In this document: positions 8,224-18,839 of the stretch, piece by piece
Numbering within the stretch: position 1 is the first letter of the stretch
How the letters are laid out: each line of letters begins with the position of its first letter
From: Duganella radicis
GTDB taxonomy: Bacteria; Pseudomonadota; Gammaproteobacteria; Burkholderiales; Burkholderiaceae_D
DNA: 64,000 nucleotides
Assembly (NCBI RefSeq): GCF_009720825.1
Contig: NZ_WNKY01000005.1
Coordinates: 62,001 to 126,000, forward strand
Direction of reading: 5' to 3'
Notes under the pieces: generated by a model
The model's input: only the letters and a program-made list of their open reading frames with translations
The model's database searches: none
Told to the model about the DNA's origin: nothing
Position numbers and translations under genes: made by a program

Positions 8224-9807
8224 TTAGCGCAGGGCGATCGCGCCGGGGTAGCCCAGCGCGGGGGCCGAGCCGCCGAGCTTGAACACCGAGACCATCTGCG
8301 CCAGCCTGCTGGCCTGCTGCTTCATCGCCTCGGACGCGGCGGCCGATTCCTCCACCAGCGCCGCGTTCTGCTGCGTCACCTGATCCATCTCGATCACGGC
8401 CTGGTTGATCTGCTCGATGCCGGTGGTCTGTTCCTGGCTGGCGTCCGTGATCTCGTCCATGATGTCGGTCACGCGGCGGATGCTGTCCACCACTTCCTGC
8501 ATGGTGGTGCCGGCCTGCTCCACCAGCCGGCTGCCGGCATCGACCTTTTGCACCGAATTGTCGATCAGCGCCTTGATTTCCTTGGCGGCCGCCGCGCTGC
8601 GCTGGGCCAGCGTGCGCACCTCCGACGCCACCACCGCGAAGCCGCGCCCCTGCTCGCCGGCGCGGGCCGCCTCCACCGCCGCGTTGAGCGCCAGGATGTT
8701 GGTCTGGAAGGCGATGCCGTCGATCACGCCGATGATGTCGACAATCTGTTTGGCCGAGTCGTTGATCGACCCCATGGTGCCCACCACTTCCGACACCACG
8801 GTGCCGCCCTTGACCGCCACCTTGGCGGCGGCCAGCGCCAGCCGATTGGCCTGGCGCGCGTGGTCGGCGTTTTGCCGGACGGTCGAGGTCAACTCCTCCA
8901 TCGACGAGGCGGTTTCCTCCAGCGAGCTGGCCTGCTCCTCGGTGCGCGAGGACAGGTCGGCCGCGCCGGACGCGATCTGCTGCGACGCCGAGGCGATCAT
9001 GTCGGTGCCGCCGCGCACCTCGCCCACCATGACCACCAGGCCGGCGTTCATGTCCTTCAAGGCCTGCAGCAGTTGGCCGGTCTCGTCGCGGCTGGTGACC
9101 TCGATGTGGCTGGTCAGATCGCCGGCGGCCACGGTCTGCGCCACCCTGACCGCCGCGCCCACCGGACGCACGATGGAGCGCGTGATCAGCCAGGCGATGA
9201 GCGCCCCCAGCACCACCGCACTCAGGGCGAACAGGGCCACCTGCAAGCGGGTGCCGCGGTAAATCGCGCGCGCGTCGTCCACCGAGATGGCGGTGATCTC
9301 GTTCTGGAACTGGGTCAGCGCGTCCAGCGCCGCGTACCAGCGGTCCTGCGCCGGCCGTACTTCCGTCAGCAGCATGCTGGTGGCCTCGGCGTCCTTGTCC
9401 AGCACGGCCAGGGCCACCACCTTGTCCATCAACACCGTGGTTTCCGCGCGCCGGGCGTCGATCAGGTCGAGCAATTCCTTGCCCTTGGCCCGCGTCACCA
9501 GCGGCCTCAGCTTTTGAAAGTTTTGGTCATAGCGCTCGCGCTGGCTGACGATCCGCTTGACCTCCGGTGCCCGCTGGGCGTCGTCGGAAAACAGGATCAC
9601 GTTGCGCACCGCGATCGAGTTGGTTTGCACCGCGTCGCCCATGTCCGTCAGCAAGGCGATCTTCACCATATTGCCGTTCACGATCTCCTCGAACTGATCC
9701 TCGATTTTCGCCATGCTCGACAAGCCGACCAGCGCCAGCGCCAGCATCAGTACCAGCACCACGGAAAAACCCAGCGCCAGACGTCCCCCAATTTTTATAT
9801 TTTTCAT
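8224..9807 (-). CDS. methyl-accepting chemotaxis protein
   Basis: The 527 residues follow the Tar/Tsr layout. TM1 is at about residues 10-31, followed by a periplasmic four-helix-bundle sensor of about 150 residues (4HB_MCP type), TM2 at about 190-210, and a HAMP domain starting [15 protein letters not shown]. The long signalling coiled coil has the hairpin tip [31 protein letters not shown] split over its typical length. There is no C-terminal NWETF-type tether for CheR/CheB. The ligand cannot be told. No che genes are nearby, so it must feed a chemotaxis array encoded elsewhere. It is convergent with gcdH. Confidence 0.93.
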   Translation of the reverse strand: MKNIKIGGRLALGFSVVLVLMLALALVGLSSMAKIEDQFEEIVNGNMVKIALLTDMGDAVQTNSIAVRNVILFSDDAQRAPEVKRIVSQRERYDQNFQKLRPLVTRAKGKELLDLIDARRAETTVLMDKVVALAVLDKDAEATSMLLTEVRPAQDRWYAALDALTQFQNEITAISVDDARAIYRGTRLQVALFALSAVVLGALIAWLITRSIVRPVGAAVRVAQTVAAGDLTSHIEVTSRDETGQLLQALKDMNAGLVVMVGEVRGGTDMIASASQQIASGAADLSSRTEEQASSLEETASSMEELTSTVRQNADHARQANRLALAAAKVAVKGGTVVSEVVGTMGSINDSAKQIVDIIGVIDGIAFQTNILALNAAVEAARAGEQGRGFAVVASEVRTLAQRSAAAAKEIKALIDNSVQKVDAGSRLVEQAGTTMQEVVDSIRRVTDIMDEITDASQEQTTGIEQINQAVIEMDQVTQQNAALVEESAAASEAMKQQASRLAQMVSVFKLGGSAPALGYPGAIALR

Positions 9808-9933
9808 TTCGTCCCAGTTTAGTTTTTTTTGGATAGCCCAACGCTAACCGTAGCCGATTTAGGGACAAATCCCTACCAGCATTTCCTGATAGCTTTGTAG
9901 GGAAATCCTGCATTTCACATCCTGTCCGCGCAT

Positions 9934-9962
9934 AAAAAAACCCCGCCTTCGAAAAGACGGGG
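9934..9962 (-). terminator. Rho-independent terminator of ompW
   Basis: Read on the minus strand, CCCCGTCTT pairs with AAGGCGGGG (one G-T pair) around a TTCG tetraloop and is followed by seven T. It lies 40 bp after the ompW stop. Confidence 0.9.
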
Positions 9963-10002
9963 TTTAGCGTTCAGGCCGCCTCAATCGGCGGCGTCAACGG
10001 TG

Positions 10003-10683
10003 TCAGAAGCCTTTGAAGTTGTAGCCGATGCTGACGTTGACCGCCAGCGGGTCCAGGCGCACGTCCTGGGTCTGGCCGGTCGAGTAATGCGCCTTGGTCT
10101 TCAGCTTGGTCTTGATGACCGAGGCGTCCAGGAACCACTTCTCGTTGATCTTCACCGTGCCGCCGAGCTGGACGCTGGCGGTCAGCTTGTCGTCCAGCTT
10201 GAACGTGGCCGGCGCGCCGCCGGTGTTCAGCACGGCGGTCAGCTGGCCCGAACCGCGCTCCTTCTGGAACATGGCGTAGGTCACGCCCAGGCCGACGTAG
10301 GGACGCACCACCGCGTCCGGCTTCAGGAAGCGGTACTGGATGAAGGCGGTCGGCGGCAGCACCTCGGCCGACGCCAGCTTGCCGGTGCCGGCGATCGAAC
10401 CGGCGCCGTACAGGTCGTGCTTGTACGGCAGGCCCAGGTCCAGCTCGGCCGAGATGTTATCGGTCAGCATGTAGGCGATGGTGAAGCGCGGCTTGGTGTC
10501 GGTGCCGACGTCGGTCTTGGTGTTCGGCAGCGCCGGCGCCGACACGTTGCCCGACTCCACTTTCGGGGTGATCTTGTTGGCGCCCAGCGTACCGATCCAG
10601 GTGCCCGCTCCCTGTTGTGCCGATGCAGCCGAAGCTACCGTCATGGCGGCGGCCAGCGCCAGCAGTTTTACCGTGTTTTTCAT
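10003..10683 (-). CDS. ompW: OmpW-family outer membrane protein
   Basis: The 226-residue precursor has a signal peptide ending ASA at about residue 22. An amphipathic beta-strand pattern follows, ending in a terminal Phe (YNFKGF), as expected for an eight-stranded outer membrane barrel. TAFIQYRF, VRPYVGLGVTYAMF, LGGTVKINEKWFLDASVI and NVSIGYNF are OmpW-family stretches. OmpW forms a narrow hydrophobic channel; its substrate is not settled. GGAGA precedes the ATG, and a strong terminator follows. The gene lies 26 bp after the esterase gene on the same strand, so read-through from that gene is possible. Confidence 0.9.
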   Translation of the reverse strand: MKNTVKLLALAAAMTVASAASAQQGAGTWIGTLGANKITPKVESGNVSAPALPNTKTDVGTDTKPRFTIAYMLTDNISAELDLGLPYKHDLYGAGSIAGTGKLASAEVLPPTAFIQYRFLKPDAVVRPYVGLGVTYAMFQKERGSGQLTAVLNTGGAPATFKLDDKLTASVQLGGTVKINEKWFLDASVIKTKLKTKAHYSTGQTQDVRLDPLAVNVSIGYNFKGF

Positions 10684-10708
10684 AGTGTCTCCGTATGATG
10701 ATGTGTGA

Positions 10709-12112
10709 TTACAGCCAGCCCTTGGTCACCAGCGCCATGGACACATAGCGTGCCAGCAGCAGGTGGTTGTACGGAGTTGGGTGCACATCGTCGGCGAAGG
10801 ACCAGTGGCTGACGTCGCCCGATTTCAGGTTGCCGCCATTGCAGACCAGCGAGCTGCTCAATGCATTCTTGGTGGTGTCGGTGATAATGCACGCCGGCTC
10901 GGCCACGTTGGTCAGGCCGTATGGGCCAGGGTTGGTGGCCTGGTCGTGGCTGACGGCAAACACGTCCACCAGCACCACTTTCGACTCGCCGGACAGGCCG
11001 GAAGCCAGGGCGGTGTTGAAGGCGGAAACGGCGGCGTTGATCAGCGCCTGGGTCGAGGCATCCTTGGTGCGGCCGGACGGGGTGGTCGCCACGTCAGGCA
11101 GGTTGTTCACCACCACATAATTGGCGCCGTTGGCGAGGATCTGGTTTTTCACCAGGCCCACCAGCTCGACGGCGGCCTTGCCCATGTTGGTCACCACGGC
11201 AGGACCGTTGGCGGCAGCGTAGTCGGCGCCGGCCTTGGTGCCCGCGGCGGTGCCGGCGGCGGTGGCGTCAGCCCCGGCCTTCAGGGTGATCGGACCATAG
11301 ACGGCTTTGTCGGCCACGCTGGCGGCGCCCGGCTGCACGGCGGCGGCGCCGATGGCGGCCAAGGTGATGCTTTCGCGGGTGCTGCCGGCACGCGCGCTCT
11401 CGGTGGCGACGGCGGCCGTGATGGCGGCGGCGGCGGTGGCCGGATCGGTGGCCTTGGCGGCCAGTTGGCTGACCAGGCTTTGCACGTAGGTTTGCGCACC
11501 GGCGGCGGCGCCGGCCGCGTTGCCGGCGGCGGTGGCCGCCGCGCTCAGTTCGGCCAGCTGGGCCAGGATTTCACCGCCGCCGCCGAATACCAGCACCAGC
11601 TCGTCACCCTTGAATTTGCCGCCGACGGCTTTCAGGTGGTTGGCGATCTGGGTGGTGATCGGATAGGTCAGCGCGCCGACCGGGCTGCCGGTGGCCTTGT
11701 GGCCAGAACCGACCGGGTTGCTGATGCGCGAACCGCCCATGGCGTAGTTGTAGCAGCCGGCGTGCGCGGTGGCGGGCACCGAGAAACCTTTGGTGGCGTC
11801 GCCATCCAGGCCGGTGACGGCGGCGCAAGGCGCGGACAGGCCGATCTGGGCGGCCAGCAACTCGGTCCAGGTTTTGCCGGTGAGCGTTGAGTTGATCGAA
11901 GTATTATCGCCGTTGATGGTGAACTTGCCGCCCTTAAGCGCGGCAACGGTACCCACGGCGTAGGAGCCGACGTCGGACAGGCTGTCGCCGAACGTCACCT
12001 CTGCGCTGTATTTGATTTTGACGGATTGATTGCCCGGCGCCGGATCGGTGCCGCCGCAACCCGCAAGGACGGCCAGGGCCATTGCAGCAAGTGCAAATTT
12101 GGTTTGACGCAT
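10709..12112 (-). CDS. SGNH/GDSL-family lipoprotein esterase with Ala-rich insertion
   Basis: The start at 12112 follows AGAGGAGA and gives 467 residues beginning with a lipoprotein signal peptide (LAVLAGC). Block I is VTFGDSLSDVGSY (about residues 38-50, catalytic Ser), block III is NNLPDV, and block V is DDVHPTPYNHLLLARY near the C-terminus (catalytic Asp and His). This is the secreted GDSL lipase/esterase (SGNH) fold. Between blocks lies a low-complexity stretch of about 110 residues very rich in Ala, Gly and Thr (roughly residues 195-310), unusual for the family. It is probably anchored in the outer membrane with its active site facing out. Substrate unknown. Confidence 0.88.
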   Translation of the reverse strand: MRQTKFALAAMALAVLAGCGGTDPAPGNQSVKIKYSAEVTFGDSLSDVGSYAVGTVAALKGGKFTINGDNTSINSTLTGKTWTELLAAQIGLSAPCAAVTGLDGDATKGFSVPATAHAGCYNYAMGGSRISNPVGSGHKATGSPVGALTYPITTQIANHLKAVGGKFKGDELVLVFGGGGEILAQLAELSAAATAAGNAAGAAAGAQTYVQSLVSQLAAKATDPATAAAAITAAVATESARAGSTRESITLAAIGAAAVQPGAASVADKAVYGPITLKAGADATAAGTAAGTKAGADYAAANGPAVVTNMGKAAVELVGLVKNQILANGANYVVVNNLPDVATTPSGRTKDASTQALINAAVSAFNTALASGLSGESKVVLVDVFAVSHDQATNPGPYGLTNVAEPACIITDTTKNALSSSLVCNGGNLKSGDVSHWSFADDVHPTPYNHLLLARYVSMALVTKGWL

Positions 12113-12286
12113 GTTGTCTCCTCTGAATATCTTTTTGTCTGGTGATGCGAACGGCCGTGCTATTCGCATCCCAACTAATATGCCAGTCCTGACCACGCTT
12201 GTATAGAGCAACGCCACTAAAAACAGCGGTTTGTGAGCAAAAAAGAACGCTTGCTCGGTGGACCTTAACCTATATCAAATAGCAAC

Positions 12287-13831
12287 TCACCGAGATGGTG
12301 CAGAATCGAAGAAGGCGCGCGCCTCGCGCAGGCAGAACGGCGCCACCAGACCCGCGTGATAGGCGTCTTTGACCGCCTGGTCGGCGGCCGCCGCGCTGCC
12401 GGTCTGATCCAGCGTGGCGCGCCGCACCAGCGCCTTGGCGGCGGCGAATTCCACCCGCGTGGTGCGGTAAGGTCCCAGCACCGCGTTGTCGTCCACATCC
12501 AGCACGGTCAGCGGCAAGCTGGCGCTGGCCTGGGCGCGGAAGTAGGCTTCGGCGGCGCTGGTGTTGGCGTACGGGACCACCGGATCGTTCGCGCCGCCGC
12601 ACAGGAACATCGGCAGGTTGGGCGTGTAGGTGCGCAGATCGTTTTTCAGCAGCCACTTACGCAAGGACTGCGCCGGCGCGCAGTTGAGCGGCGCGGCGCT
12701 GCTGGCGTTGCATGGATGGTCCTTGAGGTCGGCCAGGTAGGCGTTGCGGTAGCTGGTCTTGATCAGATGGTCGGGACCGAAGAAGCTGCCGTAGCCGGCC
12801 GCCTGCGGCAGCGAATCGGATGCAAACAGCACATCGTTCGGCAGCTTGCCGGCCGCCACCAGATCGCCCAGGCTTTGCGTGCCCGGCAACAGGTCGGCGA
12901 TGGCGGCCGCGTACGGATTTTCGTAGATGTCGCCGGTGCTGGTGTACAGCGCGGCGCCGGCATGCTGGCCAGCGTTGATCAGCATGGGAATGAAGGCGGC
13001 CGAACCGGTGGTGGGCGCGCCGCCGAAGATGGCGTCGCCGAACTGGCTCAGCGCGTACGGGCCGGACAGCGGCGCCGCCGCCGTGACCGTGAATTCCGTC
13101 ACGTATTTGGTCTGCATGGCGCGCTGGGTGGCCATGGCCACGAAGCCGCCCTGAGAGTAACCGCTCACCATCAGGCGCGCGGAAGCGCTGGCGTTGACGC
13201 TGCCGAACGCGCTGCGGGCGGCGCGCAAGGCGTCGATCATGTCGGCCGCTTGCTGCTCGGCGTCCAGGTAGGGATGGTAGCCGGCGGTGGAGCCGGTGTA
13301 GCCGACGTAGTTGGGCGCCACCACAATGTAGCCCTGCGCCGCGAACAGGGCGGCGATCAGGCGCGGCTCGCTGGACGACAGGTCGGCCATGTCGGTGCTC
13401 TTCCTGACCGAGGTGCCGTGCGCGTACAGCAGCACCGGGCGGCCGCCCTGGCAGGCGGCGTTGCCGCCGGACGGCACGTAGATGGCGCCGCCGGCCGGGG
13501 TGTCGGCGGCCAGGGAGTCCACGGTATGGTAGGTGTAGCGGTAAGCCGTGACGGCACAGGTCGGGTTGCCGGTGATGCTGCTGCCGAAATCGGTTTGCGC
13601 ATCGACCAGGGCCTTGAGCGTGGCCGGCTCGACCGTGTTGACCACCACGCCGGCGCTGACGGTGACCGGCGCCACCGTGGCGCTGCCGATCAGCTGGCCG
13701 CGCAGCGATACCGGCGGTGATGGCGGCGTGACCACCACGCCGCCGCTCTGGTTGCCGGCGTTGCCGCCGCCACCACCGCAGGAGGCCAGCAGCAGAACCA
13801 GGGGAAGCAGTGCCAAACGAGCGTCGCGCAT
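12287..13831 (-). CDS. lipoprotein alpha/beta-hydrolase (secretory lipase type)
   Basis: The ATG at 13831 is preceded by AAGGA at proper distance. The product has 514 residues with a lipoprotein signal ending LLLASC and a Gly-rich linker. The hydrolase core shows YAHGTS (oxyanion region), an active-site serine in SGYSQGG, and late Asp and His candidates around GGANDPVVPY and the C-terminal region. Several Cys may form disulfides, as expected outside the cytoplasm. It resembles secreted lipases or esterases of the prolyl-oligopeptidase-like superfamily. It sits upstream of the SGNH esterase, 174 bp away on the same strand. The two may serve outside-cell ester hydrolysis together, but that is inference. 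Confidence 0.85.
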   Translation of the reverse strand: MRDARLALLPLVLLLASCGGGGGNAGNQSGGVVVTPPSPPVSLRGQLIGSATVAPVTVSAGVVVNTVEPATLKALVDAQTDFGSSITGNPTCAVTAYRYTYHTVDSLAADTPAGGAIYVPSGGNAACQGGRPVLLYAHGTSVRKSTDMADLSSSEPRLIAALFAAQGYIVVAPNYVGYTGSTAGYHPYLDAEQQAADMIDALRAARSAFGSVNASASARLMVSGYSQGGFVAMATQRAMQTKYVTEFTVTAAAPLSGPYALSQFGDAIFGGAPTTGSAAFIPMLINAGQHAGAALYTSTGDIYENPYAAAIADLLPGTQSLGDLVAAGKLPNDVLFASDSLPQAAGYGSFFGPDHLIKTSYRNAYLADLKDHPCNASSAAPLNCAPAQSLRKWLLKNDLRTYTPNLPMFLCGGANDPVVPYANTSAAEAYFRAQASASLPLTVLDVDDNAVLGPYRTTRVEFAAAKALVRRATLDQTGSAAAADQAVKDAYHAGLVAPFCLREARAFFDSAPSR

Positions 13832-13936
13832 AGTACATCCTTGCAAGATGGCCGGGCGAGTTTTTCGGCCGACAACAAAAACATCTTAGCAGGGAAGCAA
13901 TGCGCGAGCGACACGCCGCAGGGCAACAATGACGTC

Positions 13937-15010
13937 CTATTTTTGCAGCAGCGCCTCGATCACGCCGGCCGAGCCGAACACCGAGCGGCGCAGGCGGTCG
14001 TTGACGCCCAGCCAGGCGTTGTCTTGCGGCGGGGTTTCGACCAGGATCAGATCGGAACCGGTCTGGTCCATGTCGCGCAGCGCCGCGTACAGGCCATAGG
14101 CGTAGCCGGCCGGATCGGCCGGCAGCTTGCGCTGGGCCGCCACCAGCGACGGCAAGGCGTGGCCGATCAGCGCCACCTTGACGCCCTTGGCTTGCAGATT
14201 GCCCAACGCGGTGCGCAAGGCATCGGCCGCCAGCATGGTGACCGGGGTGCGCGGCGCGTAGTGCGATTCCAGCGTGCCGGAGGCGCGCGGCGCGGCCTGA
14301 TCGGGCGCGGCCGGCAGCATGCCGATCACGTCGGCGATCTGCTGCGCGCTGATGTGGCCGGGACGCAGCAACACCGGGCCGTGCGTCGCCAGGCGCGACA
14401 TGTCGACGATGGTGGATTCGATGCCGACCTGGCTCGGGCCGCCTTCCAGCACCACGCTGAGCGCGGATGCCGAACAAGCGGCGTCGCCGTTGAGGGCGCC
14501 GTCGTCGTGCGCGTCGAGGCCGAACTCATCGCGCACGTGCTGGGCGGTGGTCGGGCTGACGTTGCCGAACTTGTTGGCCGATGGCGCGGCCACGCCGCCC
14601 TTGCCGCCCTTGAAGGCGCTCAGCAAGGCGATCGCCACCGGGTGCGACGGGCAGCGGATGCCAACCGAGTCCTGCCCGGCCGAGACGGCGTCCGGAATTC
14701 GCGGATGGCGTTTCAGGATCAGCGTCAGCGGGCCGGGCCAGAAGGCTTGCACCAGCTTGCGCGCCTCTTCCGGCACATCGGTGGTCCAGTAATCCAGATC
14801 GGCGCCGGGCGCGACGTGCACGATCACCGGATGGTCGTGCGGGCGGCCCTTGGCTTCGTAAATGCGCGCCACGGCGGCCGGGTTTTCCGCATCCGCGCCG
14901 AGGCCGTAGACGGTCTCGGTCGGGAAAGCGACCAGGCCGCCCTCTTCCAGCACGGCCGCCGCGTCGGCGATGGCGGCCTGGCCGGCAACGGTGGCGGACA
15001 GCTGCTTCAC
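13937..15010 (-). CDS. tsaC: threonylcarbamoyl-AMP synthase (Sua5/YwlC type)
   Basis: The 357 residues make this the long Sua5 form: an N-terminal YrdC domain plus a C-terminal Sua5 domain of about 130 residues. [18 protein letters not shown] (about 24-41), [28 protein letters not shown] and [13 protein letters not shown] are family hallmarks. The enzyme makes threonylcarbamoyl-AMP from Thr, bicarbonate and ATP, the first step of the t6A modification of ANN-decoding tRNAs. The GTG start overlaps the purK stop (GTGA), so it is translationally coupled as the last gene of the purC-purE-purK unit. Confidence 0.93.
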   Translation of the reverse strand: MKQLSATVAGQAAIADAAAVLEEGGLVAFPTETVYGLGADAENPAAVARIYEAKGRPHDHPVIVHVAPGADLDYWTTDVPEEARKLVQAFWPGPLTLILKRHPRIPDAVSAGQDSVGIRCPSHPVAIALLSAFKGGKGGVAAPSANKFGNVSPTTAQHVRDEFGLDAHDDGALNGDAACSASALSVVLEGGPSQVGIESTIVDMSRLATHGPVLLRPGHISAQQIADVIGMLPAAPDQAAPRASGTLESHYAPRTPVTMLAADALRTALGNLQAKGVKVALIGHALPSLVAAQRKLPADPAGYAYGLYAALRDMDQTGSDLILVETPPQDNAWLGVNDRLRRSVFGSAGVIEALLQK

Positions 15011-16215
15011 GGCGCGATTCCCAGGATAGCGCAGGCGGCGTTGAGCTGCTGCTGCGCTTGCTCCAAGGTCGGCGCGATGAAGGTCAGGTGCCCCATCTTG
15101 CGCGCGCGGCGCGGATCGTCCTTGCCGTACAGGTGCAGATTGGCGCCGGGCAGCGCCAGCACTTCATCCCACGCCGGTTCGCGCGGCTCGTTGCTGTCGC
15201 CTTCGAACCAGACGTCGCCCAGAATGTTGAGCATGACGGCCGGCGAATGCTGGCGCACATCGCCCAGCGGCAGGCGCGCCATGGCGCGCACTTGCTGCGC
15301 GAACTGGCTGGTGACGCAAGCGTCGATGGTGTAGTGGCCGCTGTTGTGCGGACGCGGCGCCATCTCGTTGACCACCAGCGAACCGTCGGTCAGCACGAAG
15401 AATTCGATGCACAGCACGCCCACGTAGCCGAGCTCGGCCACGATGGCTTGCGCCGCCTGCTGCGCTTTCAACGCGCTCTCGTCCGACACGTTCGGGCCGG
15501 GCACGGTGGTGGTGAACAGGATGCCGTCGCGGTGCACGTTTTCCGCGATCGGGTAGACCACCGACTCGCCGTCATGGCCGCGCGCGGTCAGCACCGACAC
15601 TTCGTAGGCCAGCGGCAGCATCTTCTCCAGCAGGCAAGTCACCTTGCCCATGGATTCAAACGCCGCCTGCACCTCGGCGCGCGACTTCACGCGCACCTGG
15701 CCCTTGCCGTCGTAACCCATGCGCACGGTTTTCAGGATGCCCGGCAGCAGATTGTCATCGATGGCGTCGATGTCCGCCTGCGAGGCGATCACCTTGTGCG
15801 GCGCCGGCATCACACCCGACTTGCCGGCGCAGCTGACGAAGAACGATTTCTCGGCAATGCGGTCCTGCGCCACCGACACGCCATGCGCATCCGGCGCCAC
15901 AAACACCGACTGCGCCAGGCGCGACAGGCTGTCGGCCGGGACGTTTTCAAACTCGGTGGTGACGGCGGCGCATTGCGCGGCCAGCGCGTCGAGACCGGCG
16001 GCATCGCTGTAGCCAGCGTTGACCAGGCGCTGCGCGACCTGGCCGGCCGGGCAACTGGCGGCCGGCTCCGGCACAGGTTCGAGAACCGCGACCTGATAGC
16101 CCATGGCTTGCGCAGCCTGGGCAAACATGCGGCCCAGCTGGCCGCCGCCCATCACGCCCAGCCAGGCTGGCGGATGGGCTTGCGGCAGGATGGGTTTCAA
16201 CTTCGTATCACTCAT
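15007..16215 (-). CDS. purK: 5-(carboxyamino)imidazole ribonucleotide synthase
   Basis: The 402-residue ATP-grasp enzyme opens with a Rossmann-like [20 protein letters not shown] (about 20-39). It contains [21 protein letters not shown] and [16 protein letters not shown] (about 285-300), which are PurK-specific. It carboxylates AIR to N5-CAIR with ATP and bicarbonate in de novo purine synthesis, working with PurE. Its ATG shares one base with the purE stop (TAATG), and its own stop overlaps the tsaC start, so the three are tightly coupled. Length is typical. Confidence 0.96.
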   Translation of the reverse strand: MSDTKLKPILPQAHPPAWLGVMGGGQLGRMFAQAAQAMGYQVAVLEPVPEPAASCPAGQVAQRLVNAGYSDAAGLDALAAQCAAVTTEFENVPADSLSRLAQSVFVAPDAHGVSVAQDRIAEKSFFVSCAGKSGVMPAPHKVIASQADIDAIDDNLLPGILKTVRMGYDGKGQVRVKSRAEVQAAFESMGKVTCLLEKMLPLAYEVSVLTARGHDGESVVYPIAENVHRDGILFTTTVPGPNVSDESALKAQQAAQAIVAELGYVGVLCIEFFVLTDGSLVVNEMAPRPHNSGHYTIDACVTSQFAQQVRAMARLPLGDVRQHSPAVMLNILGDVWFEGDSNEPREPAWDEVLALPGANLHLYGKDDPRRARKMGHLTFIAPTLEQAQQQLNAACAILGIAP

Positions 16216-16715
16216 TATTCAAGCGGCAGGGTCATGGCCTTGGCGGCCTCGGTTTGCGTAAGGCGGAAGGCTTCCAGCTTGGCGGCCAGCGCGTCGTCGG
16301 TCGATGCGATCATGGCCACGGCGGTCAGCGCCGCATTGGCGGCGCCCGCTTCGCCGATGGCGAAGGTCGACACCGGCACGCCTTTCGGCATTTGCAGGAT
16401 GGACAGCATGGAGTCTTCGCCGCGCAGGTACTTGGACGGCACCGGCACGCCCAGCACCGGCACGATGGTCATCGCCGCCACCATGCCCGGCAGGTGCGCC
16501 GCACCGCCGGCGCCGGCGATGATGGCGCGCAGGCCGCACGCACGGGCGCTCTTGGCGTAGGCGTACATCTCGTCCGGCATGCGGTGGGCCGAGATCACTT
16601 GCGCCTCGAACGGCACGCCGAATTGCTTGAGGATGTTGACCGCGTTCTGCATCACGTCCCAGTCCGAGGACGAGCCCATGATGACGCCAACCAGTGGTTT
16701 GTTCTGATCGCTCAT
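16215..16715 (-). CDS. purE: N5-CAIR mutase (class I PurE)
   Basis: The 166 residues show the class I PurE signatures [13 protein letters not shown] (about 10-22), [11 protein letters not shown] (about 43-53), [12 protein letters not shown] and [17 protein letters not shown]. It moves the carboxyl group of N5-CAIR to give CAIR. With PurK next door this is the two-step bacterial route, in place of the class II PurE route. It starts 3 bp after purC and abuts purK, so purC, purE and purK form one transcription unit. Confidence 0.97.
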   Translation of the reverse strand: MSDQNKPLVGVIMGSSSDWDVMQNAVNILKQFGVPFEAQVISAHRMPDEMYAYAKSARACGLRAIIAGAGGAAHLPGMVAAMTIVPVLGVPVPSKYLRGEDSMLSILQMPKGVPVSTFAIGEAGAANAALTAVAMIASTDDALAAKLEAFRLTQTEAAKAMTLPLE

Positions 16716-16718
16716 CGC

Positions 16719-17612
16719 TCAGGCCTTCAGCTTTTCGCCGGTCAGGCGTTCGATGGCTTCGAAGTACTTGGCCTGGGTTTTGTTGATGACGTCGGCCGGC
16801 AGCGCTGGCGCCGGCGCGGTCTTGCCCCAGTCCAGGGTTTCCAGGTAGTCGCGCACGAACTGCTTGTCGAACGATGGCGGCGAGATGCCGGTGGCGTACG
16901 AGTCGGCAGGCCAGAAGCGCGAGGAGTCGGCAGTCAGCACTTCGTCCATCAGGTGCATGACGCCGTTTTCGTCCAGGCCGAATTCGAACTTGGTGTCGGC
17001 GATGATGATGCCGCGGGTGGCGGCGTATTCGGAGGCCTCGGTGTACAGCTGGATGGCGACGTCGCGCATCCTGGCGGCCAGTTCGGCGCCGATGCGGCTT
17101 TCCATTTCCTCGTAGCTGATGTTCTCGTCGTGCTCGCCGAGGTCGGCCTTGGCGGCCGGCGTGAAGATCGGCTGTGGCAGCTTCTCGGCCTGCTTCAGGC
17201 CTTCCGGCAGCTTGATGCCGCAGACCGAGCCGGTGTCCTGGTAGTCTTTCCAGCCCGAGCCGATGATGTAGCCGCGCACCACCGCCTCCACCATGATGGG
17301 CTTCAGGCGCTTGGCCACCACGGCGCGGCCTTTCACTTGCTCCACTTCGTCAGCGGCCACCACCGACTCCGGCGCCACGCCGGTCAGGTGGTTGGGGACG
17401 ATGTGGCCCAGTTTCGAGAACCAGAAATCGGTCATCTGGTTCAGCACCATGCCCTTGCCGGGAATCGGTTCATTCATGACGACATCGAAAGCCGACAGGC
17501 GGTCGGTGGTGACGATCAGGATCTTGTCGTCGCCAACTGCGTAGTTGTCGCGGACTTTGCCGTGGCCGAGGAGTGGCAGGGACTTGATGGAGGACTGGTA
17601 GAGGCTGTTCAT
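16719..17612 (-). CDS. purC: SAICAR synthase
   Basis: The 297-residue product matches the longer PurC form found in proteobacteria and yeast. It shows the [26 protein letters not shown] region near the N-terminus split over typical positions, [15 protein letters not shown], and the later [15 protein letters not shown] and [12 protein letters not shown]. It joins aspartate to CAIR with ATP. It leads the purC-purE-purK-tsaC unit. A terminator for the upstream fba gene lies directly before it, so it must have its own promoter in the short spacer or rely on incomplete termination. Confidence 0.97.
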   Translation of the reverse strand: MNSLYQSSIKSLPLLGHGKVRDNYAVGDDKILIVTTDRLSAFDVVMNEPIPGKGMVLNQMTDFWFSKLGHIVPNHLTGVAPESVVAADEVEQVKGRAVVAKRLKPIMVEAVVRGYIIGSGWKDYQDTGSVCGIKLPEGLKQAEKLPQPIFTPAAKADLGEHDENISYEEMESRIGAELAARMRDVAIQLYTEASEYAATRGIIIADTKFEFGLDENGVMHLMDEVLTADSSRFWPADSYATGISPPSFDKQFVRDYLETLDWGKTAPAPALPADVINKTQAKYFEAIERLTGEKLKA

Positions 17613-17627
17613 AGCAAGGAATGTAAT

Positions 17628-17672
17628 GAAAAAGCAAAAACCGGCAAAGGAGGCATCCCTCGTTCGCCGGTT
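17628..17672 (-). terminator. Terminator after fba
   Basis: On the minus strand AACCGGC pairs with GCCGGTT, with an inner GAGG/CCTC stem, followed by TTTGCTTTTT. It lies 35 bp after the fba stop and 15 bp before the purC start. Confidence 0.85.
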
Positions 17673-17707
17673 GAAAGAGGTTAATCCAAAGGGACTAACC
17701 CGTTATT

Positions 17708-18772
17708 TTACTTCACAATCTGGGCCAGCTCGCCGGCGGCGTAGCGCGCGGCCATTTTTTCCAGCGGAATTGGCTTGATTTTCGACGCCTGGCCTTCGCA
17801 GCCGAACGCCTGGAAGCGCGCGCGCACCACTTGCTCGGCGGCGGCGCGGGCTGGCTTGAGGAAGTCGCGCGGGTCGAACTTCGACGGGTTCTGGAACATG
17901 AATTGACGCACGGCGGCGGTCATGGCCAGGCGGATGTCGGTGTCGATGTTGATCTTGCGGACGCCGTGACGGATGCCTTCCTGGATTTCCTCCACCGGCA
18001 CGCCATAGGTTTCCTTCATGTCGCCGCCGAATTCGCGGATGATGGCCAGCAGTTCCTGCGGCACCGACGACGAGCCGTGCATCACCAGGTGGGTGTTCGG
18101 GATGCGGGCGTGGATTTCCTTGATGCGGTCGATGGCCAGGATGTCGCCGGTCGGCTTGCGGGTGAACTTGTAGGCGCCGTGCGAGGTGCCGATGGCGATC
18201 GCCAGGGCGTCGCACTGGGTCTTCTGCACGAAGTCGGCGGCTTGCGCGACGTCGGTCAGCAGCTGTTCGCGGGTCATGGTGCCGTCGGCGCCGTGGCCGT
18301 CTTCCTTGTCGCCCTTCATGGTTTCCAGCGAACCGAGCACGCCCAGTTCGGCTTCCACCGTCACGCCGATGGCGTGCGAGAACTTCACCACTTCTTTCGA
18401 CACTTCCACGTTGTACTCGTAGGAGGCCACCGACTTGCCGTCGGCTTCCAGCGAGCCGTCCATCATCACCGAGCTGAAGCCGGAGCGGATGGCGGCCATG
18501 CAGACCGCCGGCGACTGGCCATGGTCCTGGTGCATCACGACCGGGATGTGCGGGTAAGCTTCGATGGCGGCGTCGATCAGGTGGCGCAGGAAGGCTTCGC
18601 CGGCGTACTTGCGGGCGCCGGCCGAAGCCTGCATGATCACCGGCGCGTTGAGGGCGTCGGCGGCAGCCATGATGGCCTGCACTTGCTCCAGATTGTTGAC
18701 GTTGAACGCAGGGATGCCATAGCCGTTTTCAGCGGCATGGTCCAGCAGTTGACGCATGGATACGAGGGACAT
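17708..18772 (-). CDS. fba: class II fructose-bisphosphate aldolase
   Basis: The 354 residues fit the Calvin-type class II aldolase. [17 protein letters not shown] is at about 19-35, VMHQDHGQS with zinc-binding His at about 79-87, and [11 protein letters not shown] follows. Later come GTSHGAYKF with a metal-binding His and MHGSSSVP, then KINIDTDIR. It splits FBP into DHAP and G3P using a divalent metal. It lies between pyk and purC on the minus strand, with its own terminator after it and the pyk terminator before it, so it seems to be transcribed alone. Confidence 0.96.
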   Translation of the reverse strand: MSLVSMRQLLDHAAENGYGIPAFNVNNLEQVQAIMAAADALNAPVIMQASAGARKYAGEAFLRHLIDAAIEAYPHIPVVMHQDHGQSPAVCMAAIRSGFSSVMMDGSLEADGKSVASYEYNVEVSKEVVKFSHAIGVTVEAELGVLGSLETMKGDKEDGHGADGTMTREQLLTDVAQAADFVQKTQCDALAIAIGTSHGAYKFTRKPTGDILAIDRIKEIHARIPNTHLVMHGSSSVPQELLAIIREFGGDMKETYGVPVEEIQEGIRHGVRKINIDTDIRLAMTAAVRQFMFQNPSKFDPRDFLKPARAAAEQVVRARFQAFGCEGQASKIKPIPLEKMAARYAAGELAQIVK

Positions 18773-18792
18773 GGTGATACTCCAATAACAAT

Positions 18793-18835
18793 AAAAAAAC
18801 CTGTCACACCGCCCGTCGTCATCCCCGACGGACAG
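18793..18835 (-). terminator. Terminator after pyk
   Basis: On the minus strand CTGTCCGTCG and CGACGG plus ACAG form an imperfect hairpin followed by seven T. It lies between the pyk stop and the fba start. Confidence 0.75.
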
Positions 18836-18839
18836 TCAA

